From Paenarthrobacter aurescens (GTDB lineage Bacteria > Actinomycetota > Actinomycetes > Actinomycetales > Micrococcaceae), in the NCBI RefSeq assembly GCF_025421775.1, contig NZ_JAOEFX010000004.1, forward strand, positions 372,001 to 436,000: a stretch of DNA of 64,000 nt, given 5' to 3'. Below the pieces are notes generated by a model, which saw only the letters and a program-made list of their open reading frames with translations, did not search any database and was not told the DNA's origin. Each line of letters opens with the position of its first letter. Position 1 is the stretch's first letter. Of the stretch, positions 32,621-42,033 are shown piece by piece. Position numbers and translations under genes: made by a program.

Positions 32621-32951
32621 CAAGCCACGGCGCCGCCTTGCCATCCGTGTTAGCGCCCCCATCAGCGCAGTCGCGGGGCAATAGTGCCGCCCGCCCCGGT
32701 AACGTGACGCAGTCTGCACATAACAATCTGGCTGCAGGCGCGAAACTGGAGGCGGGGAAGCAAAACGTGAAGCAGTTATTGTGGTAGTTTCCTCTTGAAT
32801 GTGACGCATGCCATACAGGGCTGGTGATCACTGAAGGGGTGCGGGGGACCCAAAGACCCGCTGCGCCAATTCGTAGCTGACGCCGGCCACAGCCGGGAAC
32901 CGCGGAAGGACGAGCTTTGAGTTTTGCCACGATTCGGGGCAGCCGCCCGAC
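32621..32951 (+). promoter_or_regulatory. 331-base leader region of the peptide ABC operon
   Basis: No gene is supported here. The region is mixed in GC content, with a relatively AT-rich patch at about 32770-32800 (TTATTGTGGTAGTTTCCTCTT) that may carry the promoter, and the octamer GTGACGCA occurs at 32704 and 32801. I found no clear -35/-10 pair and no riboswitch-like structure. Confidence 0.3.
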
Positions 32952-33935
32952 ATGCTGAAATATCTGATGAAGCGGTCGGGCATCTACCTGATCATGATCT
33001 TCCTGACCACAAGCGCCGGCTACTTCCTGGCGGTCTCATCGCTCAAGCCCGCAGTTCTCGAGCAGGAGAAAATTCCCCGGCCAACCCCTGAACAGGTAGC
33101 TGCGTCTTTCCGGGGACTGGGCTTGGACCCGGACTTGAACCCTTGGGAACGCTACATCCAGTGGCTCGGTGGCATCGTCACCCGCTGGGACTGGGGCCGC
33201 AGCCCCAACGGCGCGTTCGTCAATGCCGAATTCGCGGACAGGGTGCTGGTCTCCACCCGCCTGTTCATCGCCTCAATCATCCTGACACTGGTCATCGGCG
33301 TCGCGCTCGGGGTCTACTCCGCCGCACGCCAGTACAAATTCCAAGACCGTGTCATCACGTCCTACAGCTACTTGGTCCACATCCTCCCCGCACCCATCGC
33401 GTACTTCCTGGTCCAGCTCGGCGCCATCGGCATCAACGAGGCTGTGGGGGAGCGCATCTTCTTCGTGACGGGAATTTCGACGCCGGGAATCGACCCTGGC
33501 TGGCCGGCTTTCGTTGACATGGTGGCCCACTACGCCGTGCCCACCTTCGCGATGACCATCTTCGGTTGGGCGGGCTACCAGATCGCCCAGCGGCAGTACT
33601 TGCTGGACAACGTCAATGCCGATTTTGTCCGCACGGCCCGGGCCAAGGGACTGACCCGTAACCAGGCGATCAGGAAACACGCCCTGCGCGTCTCCTTCAT
33701 CCCAGTGGCGCAAAGCATCGCGTTCACCATTCCGGCAATCTTCACGGGCGGCTTCTTCGCGGAGGCCATCTTCGCCTGGCCAGGCATTGGCCTTTGGAGC
33801 ATCCAGGCCATCAGCCTGCAGGACGTCAACGTCGCCACTGCCACGCTTGCCTACGGCTCGGTGATCTTCGCGATCGGGGCGATCCTTGCCGACTTCGCCA
33901 CCACGCTGGTCGATCCACGAGTGAGGGTCCAGTAA
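32952..33935 (+). CDS. Peptide/opine ABC transporter permease (DppB/OppB type)
   Basis: The 327-residue protein has an N-terminal helix and five further membrane segments (BPD_transp_1). RTARAKGLTRNQAIRKHALR near residue 240 is the EAA-like cytoplasmic loop that contacts the ATPases. The long extracytoplasmic region after helix 1 is typical for OppB. The stop codon overlaps the next start by one base (TAATG). It forms the channel with the second permease. Confidence 0.9.
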   Translation: MLKYLMKRSGIYLIMIFLTTSAGYFLAVSSLKPAVLEQEKIPRPTPEQVAASFRGLGLDPDLNPWERYIQWLGGIVTRWDWGRSPNGAFVNAEFADRVLVSTRLFIASIILTLVIGVALGVYSAARQYKFQDRVITSYSYLVHILPAPIAYFLVQLGAIGINEAVGERIFFVTGISTPGIDPGWPAFVDMVAHYAVPTFAMTIFGWAGYQIAQRQYLLDNVNADFVRTARAKGLTRNQAIRKHALRVSFIPVAQSIAFTIPAIFTGGFFAEAIFAWPGIGLWSIQAISLQDVNVATATLAYGSVIFAIGAILADFATTLVDPRVRVQ

Positions 33936-34897
33936 TGACCAACATCATCGATCCCATCGCGGAAATCGACGAAGCCCGGGTTGCCGACCAGGACGTCGTC
34001 ATTGGGAAGTCCCGCATTATCTTCCGTCGCTTCATGCGGAACCGGACCGCCGTCGCCGGCTTGTTCATCTTCCTTGCGCTCTTCCTTTTCTCGATCTTCG
34101 GCGGGTTCCTGACTTCATGGGATAAGGACACCATCGATCCTTTGAACATCGGCATGCCGCCATCACCGGACCACCTGCTCGGTACAACGCAGGCCGGCAT
34201 CGACCTTCTGGCGTTGATTGTGGACGGCACCCGGACCTCCATTCTCATCGGCCTCATTGTGGGCGGCCTGTCCGTCCTGATCTCCGCTGTGTACGGCTGC
34301 ACCATGGCCTTCTTCGGGGGCAAAGTGGATGCCACCATGCTGTTCATCCTCGAAGCACTCATCATGATGCCCGCCATCCTGGTGGTGGCCGTGGCAACCA
34401 GCGGCGGCGGTGGACTCAAGGACCTCCCCAGTTGGCTCCTCCTGGTGGTCGTGTTGCTCTTCTTCAGCTGGATGGGCACTGCCCGTCTGGTGCGCTCACT
34501 GTCCATGTCCCTGATGCAGCGCGATTACGTCAAAGCCGCCAAGTACATGGGCGTCCCTTCCCGCCGCATCGTTTGGCGTCACCTGGTTCCGAACATCGGC
34601 TCGTTGCTGGTGCTCGACTTCACCCGCGGCATCACCGGCGCAATCCTTGCCGAAGTCGCGTTCTCCTTCATCGGCATCGGCATCAAGGTTCCCGACGTCA
34701 GCCTCGGCGTCCTCATTGGGCAGGCCACGGGCCAGGTGTCCTCCTTCCCGTGGATGTTCTGGGTACCGCTGACTGTCATGTTCCTGCTGACCGGTTCGCT
34801 GGCCATGATGAACGACGGCCTCCGCGACGCCTTCGACCCCAGTTCCAGTTCCATTGGCCGGGCGAAGACCAAGACCGCAAAGAAGGTCAACAAATGA
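33935..34897 (+). CDS. Peptide/opine ABC transporter permease (DppC/OppC type)
   Basis: The 320-residue protein has a cytoplasmic N-terminus with RRFMRNRTAVAGLFI (OppC N-terminal motif), then helices and the EAA loop QRDYVKAAKYMGVPSRRIVW near residue 191, where LPNIGSLLVLDF-type continuation follows. The start lies within the stop of the first permease and its end overlaps the ATPase gene by four bases, so the whole cluster is one transcript. Confidence 0.9.
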   Translation: MTNIIDPIAEIDEARVADQDVVIGKSRIIFRRFMRNRTAVAGLFIFLALFLFSIFGGFLTSWDKDTIDPLNIGMPPSPDHLLGTTQAGIDLLALIVDGTRTSILIGLIVGGLSVLISAVYGCTMAFFGGKVDATMLFILEALIMMPAILVVAVATSGGGGLKDLPSWLLLVVVLLFFSWMGTARLVRSLSMSLMQRDYVKAAKYMGVPSRRIVWRHLVPNIGSLLVLDFTRGITGAILAEVAFSFIGIGIKVPDVSLGVLIGQATGQVSSFPWMFWVPLTVMFLLTGSLAMMNDGLRDAFDPSSSSIGRAKTKTAKKVNK

Positions 34898-37068
34898 GCA
34901 CCAACATCACTCCCGCAGAGCGCCTCCGCGACGCCGGACTCTACGCACCCGGAGACGCCGTCCTCAGCGTCCGCGACCTCAACGTCCGCTTCAACTCCGA
35001 AAACGGTGTGGTCCACGCCGTCCGCGGAGTGGATTTCGACCTCATGCCCGGCAAGACCCTGGGCATCGTGGGCGAGTCCGGCTCCGGCAAGTCCGTCACG
35101 TCCATGGCCATCATGGGGCTCCTCCCCGAAACTGCGGACATCACCGGCTCCGTGCGCTTCAAGGGCAAGGAACTCCTGGGCCTCAGCGATAAGGCCATGT
35201 GCAAGCACCGCGGCAACGACATCGCGATGGTGTTTCAGGACCCGCTGTCCTCGCTCACCCCCGTCTACACGGTGGGCACCCAGATCATCGAGGCGCTGAC
35301 GGTCCACAACCCCACCATGAGCAAGCAGGCCAAAGAAGCCCGCGCCGTCGACCTTCTGCGCATGGTGGGTATCCCGAGCCCCAAGGACCGGCTGAAGGCC
35401 TTCCCGCACGAATTTTCCGGCGGCATGCGCCAGCGCGTCATGATCGCCATCGCCATCGCCAACGATCCCCGCGTACTCATCGCCGATGAACCCACGACGG
35501 CGCTCGACGTCACCATCCAGGCGCAGGTGCTGGAAGTCCTGCACACCGCGCAGGAGGAGACCGGCGCCGCCGTCGTCATGATCACGCACGACCTCGGTGT
35601 CGTAGCCGGCATGGCCGACGACATCATGGTCATGTACGCCGGCAAACCGGTGGAAACCGGCACTGTTGAAGACATCTACTACAACCCGCGGATGCCGTAC
35701 ACGCTGGGCCTGCTTGGTGCTGTACCTCGGGTGGATACCGCCACCAAGCAGTCGCTGGTACCCATCGAAGGAACTCCACCCAACCTCGCCCTGCCGGTGA
35801 CTGGCTGCTCCTTCGCGGCCCGTTGCCCCCTGGTCAGCGACGCCTGCCTGCACGGCGAGCCGGAGCTGTTCCCGGTGCCGGGCGTCGCTGTGCCGGGTGT
35901 TGAGGGTCAGGCACTGGGACACAAGGCCGCCTGTATCAAAGCAAACGAGCTGTCCAACGACGCCGACGCCCACAGGATCTTCCACGCGCCGCCCAAGCCG
36001 GTGTCAAAGTTCGACGGCGTCGCCCGCGTCGAGCGCGACAAGGTCCTGGAACTCAAGGACGTGAGAAAGCACTTCCCCCTGCTCAAGGGTGCGTTGATCA
36101 AGCGGCGGATCGGCACGGTCAAGGCTGTGGATGGCCTGAGCTTCGACATCCGCGAGGGTGAGTGTGTCTCGATCGTGGGTGAGTCCGGCTGCGGTAAGAC
36201 CACCACGCTCCTGGAGATCATGGAATTCCACCCGGACCAGGTGGGCGAAGTCATCATCGGCGGCGTCAGCAACAAGGTGGCCACGGATCACAAGACCAAG
36301 ATGGCCATGCGCAAGGAAATGCAGATGGTGTTCCAGGACCCCACAGGCGCCTTGGATCCGCGTTTCACCGTGTATGAAGTCCTGGCGGAACCCCTTGAGA
36401 ACCTGGGGATGCCCAAGGCCGCCATCAAGAAACGCATCATGGAACTCATGAAGCTGGTGGGACTGCAGCCTGACCACGTGAACCGCTTCCCCAACCAGTT
36501 CTCCGGCGGACAGCGTCAGCGAATCGGCATTGCCCGGGCGCTCGCGGTCAATCCCAAGCTTGTGGTCCTGGACGAACCAGTCTCTGCCTTGGACGTCTCC
36601 GTCCAAGCCGGGGTCATCAACCTGCTGGACAAGCTCCGGGCCGAGTTGGGGCTGAGCTACCTGATGGTGGCCCACGACCTCTCGGTGGTCCGCCACATTT
36701 CAGACCGTGTGGCCGTGATGTACCTGGGCAAGATCGTGGAAACCGGCGACGTGGACGACGTTTTCGATAACCCACGCCACCCGTACACCCGGGCTTTGTT
36801 GTCCGCAATCCCGGTGCCGGACCCCAACCTGGAGCGCACCCGCGAACGCATCATCCTGCAGGGTGACCTTCCCAGCCCGTTGGATGCGCCCAAGGGATGC
36901 AATTTCGCCACGCGTTGTCCTGTGTTCGCCGCGCTACCTGCCGCGAAGCAGGAGAAGTGCCTTACTCTGGAGCCGCCACTGGCTTCTGAGAAGGAAGGCG
37001 CGCAGGACTTCGCATGCTTCTTCCCGGACGGAGAGCTGGATGCCGACATGCTGGTGGTGCATGCCTGA
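34894..37068 (+). CDS. Fused dual ABC ATPase for peptide import (DppD-DppF fusion)
   Basis: The 724-residue protein contains two ATP-binding domains in one chain. Domain 1 (about 20-290) has Walker A GESGSGKSV, signature FSGGMRQR and Walker B VLIADEPTTALD, ending in an oligopeptide C-terminal motif (MPYTLGLLGAVPRVD). Domain 2 (about 380-690) has GESGCGKTTTL, FSGGQRQRIG and LVVLDEPVSALD, with HPYTRALLSAIPVPD. Cysteine-rich C-terminal segments (CSFAARCPLVSDAC, CNFATRCPVF) match the oligo_HPY tail. Most Opp/Dpp systems encode these as two proteins; the fusion is common in actinobacteria. Confidence 0.92.
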   Translation: MSTNITPAERLRDAGLYAPGDAVLSVRDLNVRFNSENGVVHAVRGVDFDLMPGKTLGIVGESGSGKSVTSMAIMGLLPETADITGSVRFKGKELLGLSDKAMCKHRGNDIAMVFQDPLSSLTPVYTVGTQIIEALTVHNPTMSKQAKEARAVDLLRMVGIPSPKDRLKAFPHEFSGGMRQRVMIAIAIANDPRVLIADEPTTALDVTIQAQVLEVLHTAQEETGAAVVMITHDLGVVAGMADDIMVMYAGKPVETGTVEDIYYNPRMPYTLGLLGAVPRVDTATKQSLVPIEGTPPNLALPVTGCSFAARCPLVSDACLHGEPELFPVPGVAVPGVEGQALGHKAACIKANELSNDADAHRIFHAPPKPVSKFDGVARVERDKVLELKDVRKHFPLLKGALIKRRIGTVKAVDGLSFDIREGECVSIVGESGCGKTTTLLEIMEFHPDQVGEVIIGGVSNKVATDHKTKMAMRKEMQMVFQDPTGALDPRFTVYEVLAEPLENLGMPKAAIKKRIMELMKLVGLQPDHVNRFPNQFSGGQRQRIGIARALAVNPKLVVLDEPVSALDVSVQAGVINLLDKLRAELGLSYLMVAHDLSVVRHISDRVAVMYLGKIVETGDVDDVFDNPRHPYTRALLSAIPVPDPNLERTRERIILQGDLPSPLDAPKGCNFATRCPVFAALPAAKQEKCLTLEPPLASEKEGAQDFACFFPDGELDADMLVVHA

Positions 37069-37147
37069 CGACATATGACGCATTTGAAATGAATCCCTGG
37101 TCTCAACTCGCAAATGAAATTCCAGTCGTAAACATGAAGGGCAAACC

Positions 37148-38875
37148 ATGAAGAAATACACGACGATCGGCGGCGTAGCGCTCGCAGCGACGCTCATGCT
37201 GACCGCTTGCGGCGGGGGAACGCCGTCGGGTCCGGCCTCGCAGAAGGCCGAAGAAGCAGGCGGTGACATCAGCAAGCTGATCAGCGTCAACGCCAAGGAA
37301 GCAAAAGACCTGGAACCGGGCGGCACGGTCACCCTGCCAACCGTGGATCTCGGGCCGGACTTCAACAATAATTCCAACGTCGGGAACAGTGGCCCCACCG
37401 CAGCTGTGTTGACTCCAGTCAATCCGGCAGGCCTTAGCAGCGGCGGGATCGGCGGCTGCTGGAAGCTGGACTTTGACGGCAAGGCTGAGCCGAACAAGGA
37501 CTTCTGCGAAGAGGTGAAGAGCGAAGTCAAGGATGGCAAGCAGACCATCACCATCAAGGTCAACGACAAGGCAACCTGGAACGACGGTACGCCTATCGAC
37601 GTCAAGACCTTCGAGAACACCTGGAAGATGTCCCGCGGCGAAGATAAGGCGATTGACATCGTCAACCCGGGGGCATATCCGTTTGTAGACTCAGTCAAAG
37701 CTGGTGCCAACGACAAGGAAGTCATTGTCACCACTACGCAGCCGGTCTATCCCCTTGAGGATCTCTTCTTCGGACTGATCCACCCTGCCGTCAACACGGC
37801 GGAAATCTTCAACAATGGCTTTGCGGGCAACATGCATCCTGAATGGATGGCCGGCCCGTTCAAGGTGGAGAACTTCGACACCACCGCCAAGACCGTCACC
37901 ATGGTTCCCAACGACAAGTGGTGGGGCCAGAAGCCTGTCCTGGACAAGATCATCTGGCGCCAGATGGAACCCAGCGCAACCATCGCCGCTTTCAAGAACG
38001 GCGAAATTGATGCTACTGACGCTCGCACCCTGAGCCGCTACAAGCAGCTTGAAGGAACCAAGAACGCCGAGGTACGACGCGGTCAGCGACTGTTCGCCGG
38101 TGGTCTCAACCTCAATGCCGAGCGGCCGGCCCTCGCCGATGTGGCCGTCCGCAAGGCGATCTTCACGGCCGTGGACCGAAAAGCTCTCCGGGATGTTCAG
38201 TTCAACGGACTGAACTGGTCCGAGGAAAGCTCGGGCTCCATGATGCTCATGCCGTTCTCCGAGTACTACCAGGACAACTACCCCGTGAAGGACTCGGACG
38301 CTGAGGCCGCCAAGAAGGTCCTCACTGACGCGGGTTACACTGCCAATGACAAGGGCATCATGGCCAAGGACGGCGTTCCCGTTACTTTCAAGGTGACCTA
38401 CTTTGGCGAGGATCCCACACGGGCGGCCGTCTCGCAGACCCTGCAGAAGCAGCTTCAGGCAGCGGGCATGGACGTCGCGGTTGAGCAGCGCGGTGACGCG
38501 GACTTCCAGAAGGTTCTGGGGTCGCGGGAGTTTGACCTGACGATTTCGGGCTACACGGTTGGCCCGGATGCTACCAGCGGCGTCAAGCAGTTCTACGATT
38601 CAACCACCAACGAAAACAAGCTCGGCGATGCCGAGCTGGACGCTGAAATCAAGCGCCTGGCGACCATTGCTGATGACAAAGAGCGCAACAAGGCCGCCAT
38701 GGAGGTAGAGAAGAAGCACATGGAGAAGTACTTCTCCATGGGTACCCTGCTGAACGGCCCGGAGATCCAGTTTGTGCGCACGGGCCTGGCCAACTACGGT
38801 CCGTCCTTGTTCAAGAGCAACTCCAATGTTCCGGACTGGACCACCATCGGCTGGGAAAAGGGCACCAAGAAGTAG
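37148..38875 (+). CDS. Peptide ABC transporter substrate-binding lipoprotein (family 5)
   Basis: The 575-residue protein begins after GAAGGGCAAACC with a lipoprotein signal, lipobox LTAC with Cys21. The SBP_bac_5 features include WNDGTPIDVKTFENTWKMSR near residue 140 (the conserved DG..(V/I)..F block) and the later KVTYFGEDPTRAAVSQTLQ and DLTISGYTVGPD regions. It captures peptides or similar solutes outside the membrane. It is the last gene of the permease-permease-ATPase-SBP operon, with a 54-base hairpin terminator following. Confidence 0.92.
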   Translation: MKKYTTIGGVALAATLMLTACGGGTPSGPASQKAEEAGGDISKLISVNAKEAKDLEPGGTVTLPTVDLGPDFNNNSNVGNSGPTAAVLTPVNPAGLSSGGIGGCWKLDFDGKAEPNKDFCEEVKSEVKDGKQTITIKVNDKATWNDGTPIDVKTFENTWKMSRGEDKAIDIVNPGAYPFVDSVKAGANDKEVIVTTTQPVYPLEDLFFGLIHPAVNTAEIFNNGFAGNMHPEWMAGPFKVENFDTTAKTVTMVPNDKWWGQKPVLDKIIWRQMEPSATIAAFKNGEIDATDARTLSRYKQLEGTKNAEVRRGQRLFAGGLNLNAERPALADVAVRKAIFTAVDRKALRDVQFNGLNWSEESSGSMMLMPFSEYYQDNYPVKDSDAEAAKKVLTDAGYTANDKGIMAKDGVPVTFKVTYFGEDPTRAAVSQTLQKQLQAAGMDVAVEQRGDADFQKVLGSREFDLTISGYTVGPDATSGVKQFYDSTTNENKLGDAELDAEIKRLATIADDKERNKAAMEVEKKHMEKYFSMGTLLNGPEIQFVRTGLANYGPSLFKSNSNVPDWTTIGWEKGTKK

Positions 38876-38895
38876 CCCCTCAGCAGTAGTTTCCT

Positions 38896-38949
38896 GAAGG
38901 CCGGGAACTTCTTGAACCCCTTGAGGGGTTCGGGAGGTTCCCGGCCTTC
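38896..38949 (+). terminator. Long terminator hairpin of the peptide ABC operon
   Basis: GAAGGCCGGGAAC pairs with GTTCCCGGCCTTC, and an inner TGAACCCC/GGGGTTC stem surrounds a TTGA loop, making a 54-base hairpin with one internal mismatch patch, 20 bases after the SBP stop. It lacks a T tail but its stability makes termination likely. Confidence 0.75.
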
Positions 38950-38958
38950 GCCGTCCCC

Positions 38959-39049
38959 GACGCTCTCTCACCTTTCGCGCCCTTCACCCCTACCCTCTCT
39001 CACCCGGTGATAGAGGGTTGGCGTGAAAGGGCTATTACGTGAGAGAGGA
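38959..39049. repeat. Dispersed CTCTCTCAC element, copy 1
   Basis: CTCTCTCAC occurs at 38963-38971 and 38995-39003 (32 bases apart) and its complement GTGAGAGAG at 39039-39047. The first motif is within GACGCTCTCTCACCTT, which recurs at 62762. The motif spacing of 32 bases is identical in the second locus. It lies between the operon terminator and the Gfo/Idh/MocA gene, in non-coding sequence. Confidence 0.7.
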
Positions 39050-39065
39050 TCGGTAGCCTAGGGTC

Positions 39066-40112
39066 ATGACTTCCCAGCCGATCCGTACCGCAGTGGCAGG
39101 TTTTGGCCTGTCGGGCAGCGTCTTTCACGCGCCCTTCATTGCCAGCAACCCTGCATATGAGCTTGCCGTCATCTCCACTTCGGACGAGTCGCGCCAAGCG
39201 AAGGCCAAGGACCGCTATCCGCAGGCCACCATTGTCCGCACGCCGGAGGACATTTTGGCACTGGCTGACCAGCTGGACCTCATCGTCCTGGGCACACCGC
39301 CCGCAACCCATTTCCCCCTCGCGAAAGCCGCGCTGGAAGCCGGGCTTGACGTCGTCGTGGACAAACCGTTCACGGTCCGGAGCGCCGAGGGCGAGGAATT
39401 GATCCACCTCGCGGCGAAACTGGGCCGTGTTCTCACGGTCTACCAGAACCGGCGATGGGACGGCGACTCGCTCACCGTCAGGAAACTGCTCGACGCCGGA
39501 ACGCTGGGGACCGTGACCAGGTTTGAGGTGGGCATGGAGCGCTGGGCGCCGGAGATCGCCAAAGCGTGGAAGGCCAGCGCCACGGCAGAAGACGGTGGCG
39601 GCGTCCTGTTCGACCTCGGCACGCACGTCCTGGACCTGTGCCTGCAGTTCTTTGGTCCGGCCACCGTCACCTACGCGGAAATCCAGGCGCGCCGTCCCCA
39701 GGAAAGCGTCGATGACGATGTCTTCCTGGCACTCCGGCACCAGTCCGGTGTGGTCAGCCATGTCACCATCAACCTGACCAGCCACCTGCACGGCCCGCGC
39801 TTCCGCATCCTCGGTACCGAGGGCGGCTTCGTGAAGTTCGGCACCGACCCCCAGGAGCCCTATGTGCTGGGAGGCGGGCTCCCTACGGACGCGCGATACG
39901 GCGTCGAACCCGCCGAAAATCATGGCACGCTGGAACTGAACGGGCAGCGCATCGAGGTCCCCACAGAGCGCGGCGCCTACCCCGAGTTCTACCGGATTCT
40001 GGCGGAAAAGCTCGACGACGGCGGCACAGCCTCCGCGCTTCCCTTACCTGTGGATCCGGCCGGCTCCGTTGCGGTGCTGAAGCTGATTGAGCAGGCTAGG
40101 TCGCTGGCGTAA
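39066..40112 (+). CDS. Gfo/Idh/MocA-family oxidoreductase
   Basis: The 348-residue protein has an N-terminal Rossmann domain, VAGFGLSGSVFHAPFIASN (the GxGxxG variant GFGLSGSVFHAP), VLGTPPATHFPLAKAALEAG and VVVDKPFTVRSAEG with the EKP-like DKP motif, and a C-terminal domain with YQNRRWDGD, DGGGVLFDLGTHVLDLCLQF including the catalytic-region D-x-G-x-H-x-x-D. It likely oxidises or reduces a sugar or inositol-type substrate with NAD(P). Its last 17 bases overlap the convergent LpqN-like gene. Confidence 0.88.
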   Translation: MTSQPIRTAVAGFGLSGSVFHAPFIASNPAYELAVISTSDESRQAKAKDRYPQATIVRTPEDILALADQLDLIVLGTPPATHFPLAKAALEAGLDVVVDKPFTVRSAEGEELIHLAAKLGRVLTVYQNRRWDGDSLTVRKLLDAGTLGTVTRFEVGMERWAPEIAKAWKASATAEDGGGVLFDLGTHVLDLCLQFFGPATVTYAEIQARRPQESVDDDVFLALRHQSGVVSHVTINLTSHLHGPRFRILGTEGGFVKFGTDPQEPYVLGGGLPTDARYGVEPAENHGTLELNGQRIEVPTERGAYPEFYRILAEKLDDGGTASALPLPVDPAGSVAVLKLIEQARSLA

Positions 40113-40578
40113 CGTCCGCGCTGGCAACCAGCGAGTAGATGGCCTTGAGGTCGTCGTTGCCTTCAGTGGGCTGGCAACTGCCCGTCAGCTGGACGATATC
40201 CGCTGCGGTCTCGTGGTGAACTACCGTGACGGCGGTGAACTGGGCCAGCGAGCCGGCCTGCGGATGCGTGTAGCGTGCTTCGCGTACGTGCCAATCCCGG
40301 CCATTAATCACCACCGGCTCCGTGCCCAGCAGAACAGCATCCGGCAAGGCATCCAGGAACGAGTCCACGGACGCAGCGATGTCCTGGAGCTGGTAGCCGG
40401 GCAAGCGGCGCGACACGGAAATCACCACATTCGCTGTGTAGCGTCCTTCCGCAGTGGGGGCCATCAGGGCGCCCACCGCGTCGGGGACCACTTGCTGGGA
40501 CCATCCCGCGGGTGCGTTGAGTTTGATGGTGGGGTAGGCGGGGAACCCGCTGGACGGGAAAACCTGGTGCGATGTCAT
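40096..40578 (-). CDS. LpqN/DUF1795-like cytoplasmic protein
   Basis: The 160-residue protein has no signal peptide. The fold-type resembles LpqN/LpqT and PsbP-like proteins: FPAYPTIKLNAPAGWSQQVV at the start, ANVVISVSRRLPGYQLQDIA in the middle, and a final QLTGSCQPTEGNDDLKAIYS with the conserved helix. These proteins accompany ESX/WXG substrates in several actinobacteria. It is downstream of the WXG100 protein gene by 32 bases in the same orientation, so the two are likely co-transcribed. Its end overlaps the convergent oxidoreductase gene. Confidence 0.6.
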   Translation of the reverse strand: MTSHQVFPSSGFPAYPTIKLNAPAGWSQQVVPDAVGALMAPTAEGRYTANVVISVSRRLPGYQLQDIAASVDSFLDALPDAVLLGTEPVVINGRDWHVREARYTHPQAGSLAQFTAVTVVHHETAADIVQLTGSCQPTEGNDDLKAIYSLVASADVTPAT

Positions 40579-40610
40579 GGGAGCCCTTTCGGAGCGTTCA
40601 GTGCAGGAAG

Positions 40611-41804
40611 CTATTTGCTGAGGAAGTCGACAAACCCGGTCACGGAATCAACGAACCCGGACGGGCTGATGGTGATCTGGCCACCTGCTCCCAGTCCCAG
40701 CTCCGCAGTGATCTTGGCGCCCGCGCCGAGGGTCAGTCCGTCTTCGTCCATGGAAGCCGTAAAGAAGTGACTCTCGCCGGCTCCGGCGGCAACTGTTGCG
40801 TTGAGAGTCAGCGTCTGGCCTAAAACTTCGACGTACCGGCTTCCGGTCAGTTCCGCTCCGGCACCAGCGCTGAACGCTGTACCGGTTGTCTCGCGGCCCT
40901 TAACGCTCAGCTCGCCTTCGCCGGCGCTTGCCCAGGCCCCGGCGCGCAGTTCTCCGCCCTGCCCCAGGGAGAACAGCCCGCCGGCGAACTCGGTCTTGTT
41001 GTCCACGGTGAGCTTCTGACCAGCAAAGCCTTCACCGCCCGCGGAAAACAGGAACGGGCTGGTCGCTTCGGCGTGTGCGCTGGCCTCCACCCCGGTCATC
41101 ACGCGCGTCGTGGAGGTATTGGTGGCCCAGCCGTCAAAAAAGTCGGACCGCACGGTGGTAGTGTTCTCGGCCCCTGCAAACGCTTCGCCGGTGGCGCTGG
41201 CGTGGGGGAGTCGCAGCCCGAAGGGCACGCTTGCATCGAACTCGCCGTTGGCGCGCGCTCCGACGAACGTTTCGTTGGTGACAGTGGTGTCCACTGGCCC
41301 GTATCCGGACTTTGCTGTCCACGTCATCTGCCCGCCGGTGGATGCCTCGGCGGAGCCGCCTACTGCGATCCCGTCCGGCCCCATCGAGCCGTGCACTTCG
41401 CCTGTTGCCTGACTGTCGAAGGAGCCTTCGCCTTCAACGGTGACGGGACCGTAGGTGGTGGGATCAAAAGTGAAACCCAGTGGCCCTGAGGGGCTCCTGC
41501 CCTTTCCGTCACCAAGCCCCCGCCCCGGACCGCCCAGCGAAGCTTGCTCCTGCTGATCGGCATTGAGTTTCAGGGCGCGGGCGTTGTCCTTGAGGCAAAC
41601 CGCTGCCGCACCGAGCCGTCCGTAAAGCTGGCTGTGCCAGTTGCTGCGGAATTGCTCGGCGTCGTTTCCCCGCCAGTAGTTGCCATTCTGAATGAGCACG
41701 TTGAGCTGCTGTTGAAGTGTGGTGAGCTTCTCAGCTTCGGAGTCCATCACTGCCGAGAGCCGGCGGAGATCTCCGACGTCGGCGCCTACCAGTCCCTGCC
41801 CCAT
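40611..41804 (-). CDS. WXG100-domain protein with glycine-rich repetitive C-terminus
   Basis: I prefer the ATG at 41804 (GGGGCTGAG upstream) to that at 41828, which has no spaced ribosome site. Of 397 residues, 1-80 form a WXG100 hairpin: VGADVGDLRRLSAVMDSEAE, then YWRGNDAEQFRSNWH with WRG at 44-46. A Gly/Pro linker follows. Residues about 120-397 have a repetitive Gly/Ala/Thr/Ser pattern with EGEGSFDSQATGEVHG, GEFDASVPFG and ASAGEGELSVKG, consistent with beta-rich or secreted filament-like sequence. It ends in ISPSGFVDSVTGFVDFLSK. Probably an ESX/type VII effector or surface protein; the secretion machine is outside the window. Confidence 0.65.
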   Translation of the reverse strand: MGQGLVGADVGDLRRLSAVMDSEAEKLTTLQQQLNVLIQNGNYWRGNDAEQFRSNWHSQLYGRLGAAAVCLKDNARALKLNADQQEQASLGGPGRGLGDGKGRSPSGPLGFTFDPTTYGPVTVEGEGSFDSQATGEVHGSMGPDGIAVGGSAEASTGGQMTWTAKSGYGPVDTTVTNETFVGARANGEFDASVPFGLRLPHASATGEAFAGAENTTTVRSDFFDGWATNTSTTRVMTGVEASAHAEATSPFLFSAGGEGFAGQKLTVDNKTEFAGGLFSLGQGGELRAGAWASAGEGELSVKGRETTGTAFSAGAGAELTGSRYVEVLGQTLTLNATVAAGAGESHFFTASMDEDGLTLGAGAKITAELGLGAGGQITISPSGFVDSVTGFVDFLSK

Positions 41805-42033
41805 TATGTACTCAGCCCCATCACGCATCCCCTGAACGTAGCGACATTGCAAAAACCTGCGGACCAGTCTTGGCGCCAGGCGTCTCCCGAGCATAGTTGC
41901 CCGGGAACAAGGCTGCCATGGGGAGAACTACCGGGGTGGATAAGTCCGTCCGGAAAATTTGGCCACCTGCGTAACCTCGTCGCAGCCGCGAACGATGTAA
42001 GGGGAGTGCGGGCCACGTCCGCGCACTGATCAT

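Noticed and set aside
34579..35985. Leftward 468-codon frame opposite the peptide transporter ATPase
   Set aside because: Antisense shadow of the dual ATPase, without motifs.
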